NCBI RefSeq assembly: GCF_009789675.1
Contig: NZ_CP046914.1
Coordinates: 62,001 to 126,000 of the forward strand
Length of the DNA: 64,000 nucleotides
Direction: 5' to 3'
Origin: Paraburkholderia acidisoli
GTDB lineage: Bacteria > Pseudomonadota > Gammaproteobacteria > Burkholderiales > Burkholderiaceae
The notes below the pieces were generated by a model. That model searched no databases. It was not told where the DNA came from and saw only the letters and a program-made list of their open reading frames with translations. The translations under genes were made by a program, and so were the position numbers. Every line of letters begins with the position of its first letter. Position 1 is the stretch's first letter. Of the stretch, positions 54,154 to 64,000 are shown one piece after another.

Positions 54154-55269
54154 ATGATGTCGACGACAAACGAATCCGTGCTGTTTTCTCCCACGACGAT
54201 CGGCGCGATCGAGGTGACGAATCGTATCGCCATGGCGCCGCTGACGCGCTCGCGAGCGGACCGCAACGGCGTGCACACGCCGCTCGCGATCGACTACTAC
54301 CGGCAACGCGCCTCGGCGGGCCTCATCATCACCGAAGCCACCAATATTTCGCGGCAAGGGCGCGGCTACGCGTTCACGCCCGGCATCTACACCGAAGCGC
54401 ATGTCGCCGCATGGCATCCGGTCACCGAAGCGGTGCATCGGGCGGGCGGCAAGATCGTCTGCCAGCTTTGGCACGTGGGAAGAATGTCGCACGTCGATCT
54501 GCAGGAAAACGGCGCGGCGCCCGTCGCGCCCTCGGCGATCCAGGCGGGCGAACTCGTGTTTCTGGAAACCGGTAAGCAGGCGCCGCCTTCCATGCCGCGC
54601 GCGCTCGAAACCGCGGAAATTCCCGGCATCGTCGAGGATTATCGCAACGCCGCGCGTCGTGCGATGGAGGCCGGCTTCGACGGTGTGGAAGTGCATTCGG
54701 CGAATTGCTATCTGCTCGAGCAGTTCGTGCGCGACAGCACCAACAAGCGCACCGACCAATATGGCGGCACGGTCGAGAATCGCACGCGCTTTCCGGTGCA
54801 GGCCATCACGGCCGTGGCGGAAATCTGGGGCGCCGACCGCGTGGGCGTGCGCCTCTCGCCGCTCACGCGGTCCGCGGGCGACACGCCGCTCGACAGCGAC
54901 GCGCAGCATACCTACGGCTATTACGTCGAGCAGCTCGGCAAGCTGGGCCTCGCGTATCTGCACTGTATCGAAGGCCAGACGCGCGGCGACAACGCGGCGG
55001 GCGCTTTCGATTTCAAGGCGCTGCACGCGGCGTTCGGCGGCAAGTACATCGCCAATAACAGCTATGACCGCCAGATGGCCATCGACGCGATTGCCTCGAA
55101 GCACGCCGACATGGTCGCGTTCGGGCGGCCGTTCATCAGCAACCCCGATCTGGTGGAGCGGCTGCGCCGCAATGCTCCGCTGAATGCCGCGAATCACGCC
55201 ACGTTTTACGGTGGCGGCGCGGAAGGCTATACCGACTACAAAACGCTGGCGGAAAGCGTTGAAAGTTAA
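54154..55269 (+). CDS. Old yellow enzyme-type alkene reductase (NemA-like)
   Basis: This FMN-dependent NAD(P)H:alkene reductase has about 371 residues. Family signatures: the start LFSPTTIGAIEVTNRIAMAPLTRSRA, GLIITEATNISRQGRGY, QLWHVGRMSH, and the substrate-binding H-x-x-N pair in VHSANCYLLEQFVRDSTNKRTDQYGG, followed by VGVRLSPLT and FGRPFISNPDLVERL. It reduces activated C=C bonds and often nitroesters or quinones in detoxification. The start ATG follows AGGAG (two ATGs in a row, 54154/54157). No terminator with a T tract was seen after it. Confidence 0.95.
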   Translation: MMSTTNESVLFSPTTIGAIEVTNRIAMAPLTRSRADRNGVHTPLAIDYYRQRASAGLIITEATNISRQGRGYAFTPGIYTEAHVAAWHPVTEAVHRAGGKIVCQLWHVGRMSHVDLQENGAAPVAPSAIQAGELVFLETGKQAPPSMPRALETAEIPGIVEDYRNAARRAMEAGFDGVEVHSANCYLLEQFVRDSTNKRTDQYGGTVENRTRFPVQAITAVAEIWGADRVGVRLSPLTRSAGDTPLDSDAQHTYGYYVEQLGKLGLAYLHCIEGQTRGDNAAGAFDFKALHAAFGGKYIANNSYDRQMAIDAIASKHADMVAFGRPFISNPDLVERLRRNAPLNAANHATFYGGGAEGYTDYKTLAESVES

Positions 55270-55716
55270 TTGAAAGATTATGGGGGCCGGGCTGCGATTC
55301 AGGCAGTTCGCGCCTTGCCCTATTGCTGCAAAGTCTCTCGCTCCGCACGCAATCCCGTTCCCGATATCCCATCTTGCCCACCGATATTCAGACGTATTAG
55401 AACCAATTGCGCGTAAAGATAGCTAACCCGGCTACGCATTAAGTTCAATCCGTATATACTCGGTTCGCTGTGCGATTCAACGCGCGGCGTGTGAACTGAA
55501 AATATCGCTGGAGACCTGCAAGACGATACACCCTGCCGTGCGGCTGGCATGGGCAAGAAAGGAACCCGATTTCGCGTTCGGTACGTTTGCAGTCATACCG
55601 CGCGCGCTCGTCTCCTGGCAATCTCTGCCAACTCTCTCCGTCTTGTCCTTCCTCCGCGCCAGGTTCGTTTTCGCTGTGAAACCAGACCGAAAACGTTGTC
55701 TCGGAGAAGTTAACTG
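55270..55716. other. Leader/promoter region of the DUF3311-MctP genes
   Basis: This 447-base gap is more AT-rich than its surroundings near 55370-55460. A TATACT hexamer at 55455-55460 could be a -10 element but has no good -35 at 17 bases. The long distance to the gene (about 250 bases) would allow an untranslated leader. A TGGCATG at 55547 recalls a sigma-54 -24 box but lacks the GC of a -12 box at the right spacing. Confidence 0.4.
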
Positions 55717-55929
55717 ATGATCGACCACCCTGATACGGATGAACCCCAAGCAGGCCGCAGCTGGCTTTGGGTCATCCTTTTAATCCCGTATATCGCGCTG
55801 CTGTGGCTGCCGTTCTATAACGACAGCCGTCCTTCATTCGCCGGTTTCCCGTTCTTTTACTGGTATCAGTTTCTGTGGGTTCCGTTGACCTCGCTGTTGT
55901 TGTATGTCGTCTACCGGAGCACCAAATGA
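55717..55929 (+). CDS. DUF3311 small membrane protein
   Basis: This 70-residue protein has two membrane helices (WLWVILLIPYIALLWLPFY and FYWYQFLWVPLTSLLLYVVY). DUF3311 proteins are regularly encoded just before MctP/SSF permeases, as here, and are probably a small partner subunit. The stop overlaps the permease start (ATGA). GGAG lies upstream of the ATG. Confidence 0.92.
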   Translation: MIDHPDTDEPQAGRSWLWVILLIPYIALLWLPFYNDSRPSFAGFPFFYWYQFLWVPLTSLLLYVVYRSTK

Positions 55930-57413
55930 GTGAATTGAATCCAGTTAATCCGGTCGCGATGACCGTCTTTATCGCGTTCTTCGCGCTCGTCACCGTCGTG
56001 GGCTTTCTCGCCGCGCGCTGGAAACGCGGTGACCTGACCCAGTTGCACGAGTGGGGTCTGGGCGGGCGGCAGTTCGGCACCGTGATTTCGTGGTTTTTGG
56101 TGGGCGGCGACTTCTATACCGCCTACACCGTGATTGCCGTGCCCGCGCTCGTGTATGCGGTGGGCGCGTACGGCTTCTTCGCGCTGCCGTACACGATCAT
56201 CGTGTATCCGTTCGTGTACGCCGTGATGCCCAAGCTGTGGAAGATCGCGCACGCGAAAGGCCATATCACCGCGGCCGACTACGTGCATGGCGAGTTCGGT
56301 GGCAAATGGCTGCCCGCGGCGATCGCGTTGACGGGTATCGTCGCGACGATGCCTTATATCGCGCTGCAGCTCATCGGCATGCAGGTGGTCATCAAGGGTC
56401 TGGGCGTGACGGGCGAATTGCCGCTCATCATCGCGTTCCTGATTCTCGCGCTCTACACCTACACGAGCGGCTTGCGCGCGCCGGCCATGATCGCGTTCGT
56501 CAAGGACATCATGATCTATATCGTCGTGATCGCGGCGGTCTGCCTGATTCCGGCAAGGCTCGGCGGCTACGGTCATGTGTTCGACGCGGCCGACACGTTC
56601 TTCAAGGCAAAGGGCGGCGCGACCGGCATTCTGCTGCAACCGTCGCAGTTCACGGCGTATGCCTCGCTCGCGCTCGGCTCGGCGCTCGCGGCGTTCATGT
56701 ATCCGCATACGATGACGGGCGTGCTCTCGTCGGCGTCGGCCAACACGGTCAAGAAGAATGCGATCTTCCTGCCCGCGTACACGCTGCTGCTCGGCCTGAT
56801 CGCGCTGCTCGGCTACATGGCGATCGCGGCCGGCATCAAGGTCACGTCGCCCACCGACGTCGTGCCCGCGCTGTTCGGCACGCTGTTCCCGGCGTGGTTC
56901 GTCGGCTTCGCGGCGGCGGCCATCGCGATCAGCGCGCTGGTGCCGGCGGCGATCATGTCGATCGGCGCGGCGAACCTCTTCACGCGCAACCTGTGGCGTC
57001 CGCTGGTGGCGCCGAACCAGACGCCCGCGGGCGAAGCCGCGACGGCCAAGCTCGTCTCGCTGGTGGTGAAGTTCGGCGCGCTGCTGTTCATCGTGGCCTT
57101 GCCGACGAAATTCGCCATCGACCTGCAACTGCTCGGCGGCGTGTGGATTCTGCAGATCTTCCCGTCCATCGTCTTCACGCTGTACTCGCGCCGCCTGAGC
57201 GCCACCGGTTTGCTGGCGGGCTGGTTCGTGGGTATCGTGATTGGCACGTGGCTGGCCGCGCTGCAAGGTCTCAAGCCCGTCTATGCGCTGCACGTGGGCG
57301 GCGCGACGTGGCCGCTCTATATCGGCCTGATCGCGCTGGTGGCGAACATCGTCGTCACGGTGATCGTGTCGCTGCTGATGCCCGCGCGTCAACAGCGTCA
57401 ACTGGCGACGTAA
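55926..57413 (+). CDS. mctP: Monocarboxylate uptake permease (sodium:solute symporter family)
   Basis: This 495-residue transporter has about 13 helices of the SSF family. Typical segments are LTQLHEWGLGGRQFGTVISWFLVGGDFYTAYTVIAVPALVYAVGAYGFFALPY and ALGSALAAFMYPHTMTGVLSSASANTVKKNA, matching the MctP group that imports lactate, pyruvate, propionate and sometimes alanine. The DUF3311 partner gene overlaps its start. A bidirectional terminator follows 27 bases after its stop. The specific substrate is inferred from the family. Confidence 0.93.
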   Translation: MSELNPVNPVAMTVFIAFFALVTVVGFLAARWKRGDLTQLHEWGLGGRQFGTVISWFLVGGDFYTAYTVIAVPALVYAVGAYGFFALPYTIIVYPFVYAVMPKLWKIAHAKGHITAADYVHGEFGGKWLPAAIALTGIVATMPYIALQLIGMQVVIKGLGVTGELPLIIAFLILALYTYTSGLRAPAMIAFVKDIMIYIVVIAAVCLIPARLGGYGHVFDAADTFFKAKGGATGILLQPSQFTAYASLALGSALAAFMYPHTMTGVLSSASANTVKKNAIFLPAYTLLLGLIALLGYMAIAAGIKVTSPTDVVPALFGTLFPAWFVGFAAAAIAISALVPAAIMSIGAANLFTRNLWRPLVAPNQTPAGEAATAKLVSLVVKFGALLFIVALPTKFAIDLQLLGGVWILQIFPSIVFTLYSRRLSATGLLAGWFVGIVIGTWLAALQGLKPVYALHVGGATWPLYIGLIALVANIVVTVIVSLLMPARQQRQLAT

Positions 57414-57439
57414 TGCGTTAACGGCGCTGTAGTACGAGG

Positions 57440-57475
57440 AAAAGGGCGGAAGCGTGTCATGCGTTTCCGCCTTTT

Positions 57476-57477
<2 letters not shown>
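57440..57477. terminator. Bidirectional rho-independent terminator between mctP and katG
   Basis: GGCGGAAGCG (57445-57454) pairs with CGTTTCCGCC (57462-57471), 7-base loop, followed by TTTTTT (57472-57477). An AAAA run just before the stem gives the mirrored T tract for minus-strand transcription. It ends mctP on the plus strand and katG on the minus strand; the katG stop codon lies inside the T tract. Confidence 0.9.
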
Positions 57478-59837
<2,360 letters not shown>

Positions 59838-59843
59838 CGTGCC

Positions 59844-59859
59844 CTATACGAAGGTCTAA
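59844..59859 (-). promoter_or_regulatory. Inverted repeat upstream of katG (shared motif site 4)
   Basis: Read toward katG the sequence is TTAGACCTTCGTATAG, followed by GGCACGCGC as at site 3 (GCCACGC). Its centre lies about 168 bases upstream of the katG start and about 111 before the divergent DsbA-fold gene, so it could control both. The remaining gap 59684-59962 holds the triple repeat and no clear OxyR site. Confidence 0.6.
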
Positions 59860-59962
59860 AACCCCGCGTGAGCGGCGTGCGGAAACTAACCTCGCGCATA
59901 GCTGTTGATTCCACGAGAAGCGATTTATTCTGCCTGAAACCTACTTCATCGCAGGGCAGCCC

Positions 59963-60496
59963 ATGAACACACTCTCGCCGCCGGTCGGTCCGCACGATCA
60001 TTCCGAAGGCCCGGCCGATGCGCCGCTCACGCTGGTCGAGTACGGTGATTTCCAATGCCCGTATTGCGGGGCCATGTACGAAGTCGTCAAATCGGTTCAA
60101 CACGCATTGGGCAAGAATTTGAAGTTCGTATTCCGGCAATTTCCGTTGACGCAATTGCACGAGCACGCGCTGCATGCCGCCGAATTCGCCGAAGCGGCGG
60201 CCGCCTTGGGGAAATTCTGGCAGGCGCACGCAATGTTGTTCGAGAATCAGAATTCTCTCGGCGATCGCGCACTCGCAGACTACGCAACGCGCCTTGCGAT
60301 TCCCACGGCCGCACTTGAGTCCGCATTCGCCGGTGAGTTCGACGAGCGCATCCAGCGTGACTTTTCCGGCGGCTTGCGTAGCGGCGTACAGGGCACCCCG
60401 ACCTTGTTCATCAATGGCCGCCTGTATTCCGGCGAGCGCGATGCCAAAGGCTTGCTCGACGCGCTGCTCGCCGTTTCGGAAGATTCGGCCCGGTGA
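59963..60496 (+). CDS. DsbA-fold thioredoxin-domain protein, no signal peptide
   Basis: The 177-residue protein has a thioredoxin fold with helical insert: TLVEYGDFQCPYCGAMYEVVKSV carries the CPYC redox pair (about residues 32-35), and QGTPTLFINGRLYSG has the cis-Pro next to the active site. It resembles DsbA/NhaA-associated thioredoxin-like proteins (FrnE/DsbA_oxidored_4 type). There is no export signal, so it likely acts in the cytoplasm, perhaps in peroxide or disulfide stress, in keeping with the divergent katG. It ends 3 bases from the convergent STAND gene. Confidence 0.9.
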   Translation: MNTLSPPVGPHDHSEGPADAPLTLVEYGDFQCPYCGAMYEVVKSVQHALGKNLKFVFRQFPLTQLHEHALHAAEFAEAAAALGKFWQAHAMLFENQNSLGDRALADYATRLAIPTAALESAFAGEFDERIQRDFSGGLRSGVQGTPTLFINGRLYSGERDAKGLLDALLAVSEDSAR

Positions 60497-60499
60497 GTT

Positions 60500-63421
60500 T
60501 CAATGGGGCGGCGTGCGCAGGCGTTCCAGCAGGGTGCGCGCTTCTTTGAGGTCGCGTGTAGCGAACCCTTCGGTAAAACGGTCGTACACCGGCGCAAGTA
60601 TCTGCTCCGCCCGCGCGGGTTCGCCTTGCCGGTGTTTCAGCGCGGCCAGGCTCCTCGCCGCGCGCAGTTGCAGAAATAGCGCGTCCTGCTGCCGGGCAAT
60701 CTCGATGGCGCGTTGATAAGCCGCCTCGGCCGCGCCCTGGGAATCGCGCTCGTCGGTCGCGGCGAGCAGGTCGCCGCGAATGCGCAGCAACTCCGGTATG
60801 TACCACCGTTCGTCGTGCGCTTCGGACCACGCCAGCGCTTCTTCGACCGTGGCCCGTGCCTCCTCGATACGCGCGAAGTCGAGCAGGCCGCGCGCATAAA
60901 TGCCGGCAAATAACGAGTAACGCATGCCGATATGCTCGCGCCTCAGTTGCGCCAGCGCCTCGTGAAGCATGGCCAGACCGGCCGGATCTTTTCGTTCCAG
61001 CCGTACCGCGCCGTGCAGGCCGAGCGCCATGGCGTCGAACAGAATGAGTCCGTGTTTCGCCACGCTGTCGAGCAGGGTGACGAGCGCGTCTTCTGCGGCA
61101 TCCAGCTCGCCCGCGTGCAGCGCGAGCGGAATGAAGGCGAAGACCAGCACATAGCCGATCGTCAACGTGTGACCGCTGGCATTGGCGTCGTCCAGCGCTT
61201 GTTGCGCTTCGCCTTGCGCGCGGTCGAGCATGCCCTGAAACCACAGGACGCTGGCCATCAGGGAGCGCGTGCCTTCGCGCCCCTTCACATGGTTGTCGGA
61301 GAGTTGCGATCGATGCGTGGGAGAGGCGTACCAGGCGAGCACGCCTTCGAGCAAGGTACGCGCTTCGCTTTGCCGGCCCATATGATGCCAGGCGAACGCC
61401 GTGATCCGGCTGCCTTCGGAGATCGAAACGGCGTTGCCCGTCTCGCTCGCAATGGCGCGAAACTTCTTGAGCAGTTCGTCGGCGGCACGATGCTGGCCGG
61501 AATACACGAAGCCGCAACACGCGGCGAACAACGAACGCAGCTGGTACTCCTTGTCGCCGAGCCGCTCCGCAATGGCCAGCGCATTGGTCCACGCGGTATC
61601 GACCTGAGAAACCATGCCGCGCGTATAGAGCGCCGTGGCGGCGAGTGCCGAGTACAGTTTCATGCGTTGGCGTTCGAGCGCCGGGGTATCGGCGTTCATA
61701 TGATGCAGCGCCTGTTCGACGCGCGTGCGGCACTCGTCGAGCGAGGACAGATGGATCCACGCGGGGATCGCGGAGAGCGTCAACGCAATGCCGATTGCCG
61801 CGTCGCCTTGCGCGGAAAAGGCCCAGTTCAAGGCGGCGCGAACGTCGTCGATAGTAGGCTCGTGATCGGCGAGCCAACGGGCATCGGGCGAACGGTTCCA
61901 GCCATCTTCCGCACGCGCGTAGAGGTCGCGAAAGTAGCCGGCGTGGCGGCGCGAGACAATGTCCAGTTCCCCGGCTTCGGCGAGCTTGCGGCGCGCGTAT
62001 TCGCGCGTCGTGTCCAGCAGCCGGTAGCGCACGGCGTCGTTGCCCGCGTTGGCCGAGAGCATCGACTTGGCGACGAGACTCGCGACCGCGTCGATCACAC
62101 CGGCGTACGCGAGCGGGTCGTCGCCGACAATGGCGGCCGCCGAACCGAGCGAAAACGCGCCCGGAAATACGCCCAGCCTGCGCAGCACGACGCGTTCGCT
62201 TTCGGGCAACAATTGGTGGCTCCAGTCGAGCGTGGCCAGCAGGGTCTTCTGCCGCTCCGGCGCCGTGCGGCGGCCTTGCGCGAGTGCCGCGAAGCGGTCG
62301 TCGAGCAGGCCGAGCAACTCGTGCACGCCGAACGCGTCCAGACGGGTGGCCGCCAGTTCGATAGCCAGCGCGATACCGTCCAGCCGCCGGCAGATTTGCG
62401 CGACCACGGGCGCGTCGCTGTCGGTGGGCGCGAAGTCGCCGCGCGCCGCCACGGCGCGTTCGACGAACAGCTCGACCGCGGCATAGTGCAACGCTTCTTG
62501 TAGCGTCAGCGTGGCGGAGTCGGGCGGATTGTCGAGCGGTTCGAGCCGGAAGACGTGTTCGCCCACGGCGTGCAGCGGCTCGCGGCTGGTTGCGAGTACG
62601 CGCATGTGCGGTGCGGCGGCGATCATCTGTTCGGCGATGATCGCCGCCGCCTCGATCACCTGCTCGCAGCTGTCGAGCACGACCAGTTGCGGCCGATTGC
62701 GCAGCCGGAAGTAATGGGCCAGCGCGCGCGGAATGTCGTCCGAATGCACGACGAGACCAATCGCATTGGCGACCGCATGAGGTACGAAGCTCGCGTTGGA
62801 GAGGCGGGAAAGATTCACGAACCAGACGTCATGCGCGCCCGCCTCGACAATCTCGCGCGCAATGGCCAGCGCCACGGTCGTCTTGCCGATGCCGCCCGGG
62901 CCGGCAACGGTCAACAGGCGCGTGCGTGAGAGGCGGCCCTGCAAATCCTCGATCGTTTCGGTGCGTCCAATGGGGCGAACCAGCGCGGCCGGAATATTGT
63001 GCGAGGGATGGGAGTGAGTTGGCGGCACGGCGAGTTCCGGCGGTATGACCGTGCGCTGCACGGGCGCCACGAATTGATAGCCGCGACCCACCACCGTCGC
63101 GACGAAGCGTTGATCGTTCGGACTTTCCCCCAGCGATTTACGCAATGCCGCGATATGCACCTTGAGGTTGCTTTCTTCCACGACGCTGCGCGGCCACGCG
63201 CGCGCCATCAATTCTTTTTTCGTGATGAGTTCGCCGGGGCGTTCGACCAGCGCGGTGAGCACTTCGAGCGCGCGTCCGCCGATCAGCACGCGGGCGTCGC
63301 CGTTGAGCAGCGTCTTCTGCGAAGGAATCAGCCGGAACGAGCCGAACAAATACGTGATGCCAGTCGCTTCGAGCGGTGCTACGACCGCGTTCCGACCTGG
63401 ACTGTCGTGCGAGACAGGCAT
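60500..63421 (-). CDS. Winged-helix STAND ATPase regulator with TPR-like C-terminus (paralogue 3)
   Basis: This third copy of the family has 973 residues. The winged helix is at about residues 24-121 (YLFGSFRLIPSQKTLL, GELITKKELMARAWP, VEESNLKVHIAALRKSLG, VVGRGYQFVAPV), Walker A GPGGIGKTT (174-182), Walker B LVVLDSCEQVI (246-256), then ATSREPL, and a helical repeat half ending YDRFTEGFATRDLKEARTLLE. It is closest to paralogue 1 (shared SCEQVI and RTAPERQKTLLATLDWSHQ). I chose the ATG at 63421 (MPVSH); upstream starts such as 63508 are possible but lack family support. Its codon usage looks slightly less GC-rich than that of the tandem pair. Confidence 0.87.
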   Translation of the reverse strand: MPVSHDSPGRNAVVAPLEATGITYLFGSFRLIPSQKTLLNGDARVLIGGRALEVLTALVERPGELITKKELMARAWPRSVVEESNLKVHIAALRKSLGESPNDQRFVATVVGRGYQFVAPVQRTVIPPELAVPPTHSHPSHNIPAALVRPIGRTETIEDLQGRLSRTRLLTVAGPGGIGKTTVALAIAREIVEAGAHDVWFVNLSRLSNASFVPHAVANAIGLVVHSDDIPRALAHYFRLRNRPQLVVLDSCEQVIEAAAIIAEQMIAAAPHMRVLATSREPLHAVGEHVFRLEPLDNPPDSATLTLQEALHYAAVELFVERAVAARGDFAPTDSDAPVVAQICRRLDGIALAIELAATRLDAFGVHELLGLLDDRFAALAQGRRTAPERQKTLLATLDWSHQLLPESERVVLRRLGVFPGAFSLGSAAAIVGDDPLAYAGVIDAVASLVAKSMLSANAGNDAVRYRLLDTTREYARRKLAEAGELDIVSRRHAGYFRDLYARAEDGWNRSPDARWLADHEPTIDDVRAALNWAFSAQGDAAIGIALTLSAIPAWIHLSSLDECRTRVEQALHHMNADTPALERQRMKLYSALAATALYTRGMVSQVDTAWTNALAIAERLGDKEYQLRSLFAACCGFVYSGQHRAADELLKKFRAIASETGNAVSISEGSRITAFAWHHMGRQSEARTLLEGVLAWYASPTHRSQLSDNHVKGREGTRSLMASVLWFQGMLDRAQGEAQQALDDANASGHTLTIGYVLVFAFIPLALHAGELDAAEDALVTLLDSVAKHGLILFDAMALGLHGAVRLERKDPAGLAMLHEALAQLRREHIGMRYSLFAGIYARGLLDFARIEEARATVEEALAWSEAHDERWYIPELLRIRGDLLAATDERDSQGAAEAAYQRAIEIARQQDALFLQLRAARSLAALKHRQGEPARAEQILAPVYDRFTEGFATRDLKEARTLLERLRTPPH

Positions 63422-63567
63422 GATGGGGTCCCGAAATGACGCTGGAGGAATGACGCACGATGCCACCGCCCACGATGAGGGCGCGCGGCGCAGCGTCAGT
63501 TTATCCATATTTTTGGGGACGAGTTTATAGAAGGGCAGTCTCGACGTAATCACCACCATTAACGAAG

Positions 63568-63612
63568 CAATCGCGCATCGAGCACGCATGCCGCATGCTC
63601 GATGCGCGATTG
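63568..63612. terminator. 17-bp perfect hairpin between the SRPBCC gene and paralogue 3
   Basis: The arm 63568-63584 (starting CAATCGCGCATC) is perfectly complementary to 63596-63612, with an 11-base loop. It lies 36 bases after the SRPBCC stop and about 150 before the STAND start, both on the minus strand. No T tract follows, so it is either a factor-assisted terminator or an element of the STAND gene's upstream region. Confidence 0.5.
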
Positions 63613-63647
63613 GCGGAAATCAGGTTGTCTCGCTTTTCTTTAAGGTT

Positions 63648-64000
63648 TTATGGCGTTCTTTTCTTTAGTTCGCCAGCCAGCGCTTTCAGGCCGTCGTCGT
63701 AAATGCCCCGAAATAGTGCGGTGGCGTCCTCGTCCGTCACGCCTTCGGGCGTGAATTCGCCAAACCACTCCACGCGCGATCCGTTGCCGTGTGCGGCGGG
63801 CACGACGCGCAAGGTCGAGCGATAGTGGCTTACCGGAAAGGGCGCTTCGAGAATCGCGTAGCTATACGTGCGGGCTGCTTCGTCGAAGGCCATGAGCCGT
63901 TCGACGATGGCCGCACCCTCGGGATTGGCGAGGCGACGCACGCGGCCGCCTTCGCTCAATTCGGAGTGCGGGATATACGGCAGCCAGTCGGGCAGCGAGC
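63648..64000 (-). CDS. SRPBCC (START/Bet v 1-like) family protein, 5' end outside window
   Basis: The frame is open to the window edge, so the N-terminus is missing; the visible ~117 residues begin SLPDWLPYIPHSELSEGGRVRRL. The later segments AAIVERLMAFDEAARTYSYAILEAPFPVSHYRSTLRVVPA, RVEWFGEFTPEGV and FRGIYDDGLKALAGELKK match SRPBCC/polyketide-cyclase-like lipid- or ligand-binding proteins of about 140-150 residues. The TTG that an ORF finder would take as start (63959) is internal. No specific ligand can be assigned. Confidence 0.85.
   Translation of the reverse strand, partial: SLPDWLPYIPHSELSEGGRVRRLANPEGAAIVERLMAFDEAARTYSYAILEAPFPVSHYRSTLRVVPAAHGNGSRVEWFGEFTPEGVTDEDATALFRGIYDDGLKALAGELKKRTP

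Noticed and set aside
55540..55560. Sigma-54 promoter before the DUF3311-MctP genes
   Set aside because: TGGCATG resembles a -24 box, but the GC of the -12 box is not found at the required spacing.

Overview
The window is high-GC chromosomal DNA, most likely from a Burkholderiaceae beta-proteobacterium of the Paraburkholderia/Caballeronia/Burkholderia type. The evidence is gene content: a DUF3331 protein, a DUF3311-MctP pair, a Burkholderia-type porin remnant, NodT-family lipoprotein efflux channels, a selenocysteine formate dehydrogenase and many LysR/AraC/LacI regulators. No rRNA, tRNA, CRISPR array, insertion sequence or prophage was recognised. Almost every base belongs to a gene or a short gap.

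Layout. 1-3384: 3' end of an RND efflux pump and its outer-membrane channel. 3394-4042: a scar of two abutting gene remnants (chemoreceptor and porin) closed by a terminator. 4156-5163: CAP-domain lipoprotein. 5164-11849: sugar ABC transporter (binding protein and two permeases, no ATPase), an unusual glycoside hydrolase and a LacI regulator, preceded by an AT-rich region full of palindromes. 11959-17936: two tandem winged-helix/STAND ATPase regulators; a third paralogue lies at 60500-63421. 18009-24532: BON protein, divergent crotonase, LysR regulator, an MscS channel with a cyclic-nucleotide-binding-like domain, a thioredoxin-reductase-like flavoprotein with the same kind of domain, and a small monooxygenase-fold protein. 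24563-29228: formate dehydrogenase-N operon whose catalytic subunit reads through a UGA (Sec) with a recognisable SECIS hairpin. 29584-32535: AraC, LysR and SDR genes. 32605-35232: cyanide-insensitive bd-type quinol oxidase with a DUF2474 small subunit. 35650-36177: DUF3331 protein. 36402-41367: four-gene FUSC/OMF/DUF1656/HlyD efflux operon. 41484-45493: molybdenum aldehyde/isoquinoline-type oxidoreductase with a triheme cytochrome c. 45775-51671: succinate-semialdehyde-type dehydrogenase, cupin, Mqo, tautomerase, FumC and a short FUSC protein. 51694-53360: SrpA-like catalase and cytochrome b561. 53707-57413: BON protein, old-yellow-enzyme reductase, DUF3311 protein and MctP carboxylate permease. 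57476-60496: KatG and a DsbA-fold protein. 63648 to the end: SRPBCC protein running off the window.

How it fits together. Much of the window serves electron flow through the quinone pool (formate dehydrogenase-N and Mqo feeding it, the Cio oxidase draining it, a cytochrome-c-linked molybdoenzyme), oxidative-stress defence (KatG, SrpA-like catalase, DsbA-like protein) and efflux. The most notable new observation is a 16-bp inverted repeat, consensus YTANACC-NNN-GTATAG read toward the gene. It lies 150-168 bp upstream of the start codons of the formate dehydrogenase operon, the quinol oxidase operon, katG and the LysR gene next to the MscS channel, which suggests one regulator controls all four. 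All family assignments come from reading the translated sequence; no database search was run.
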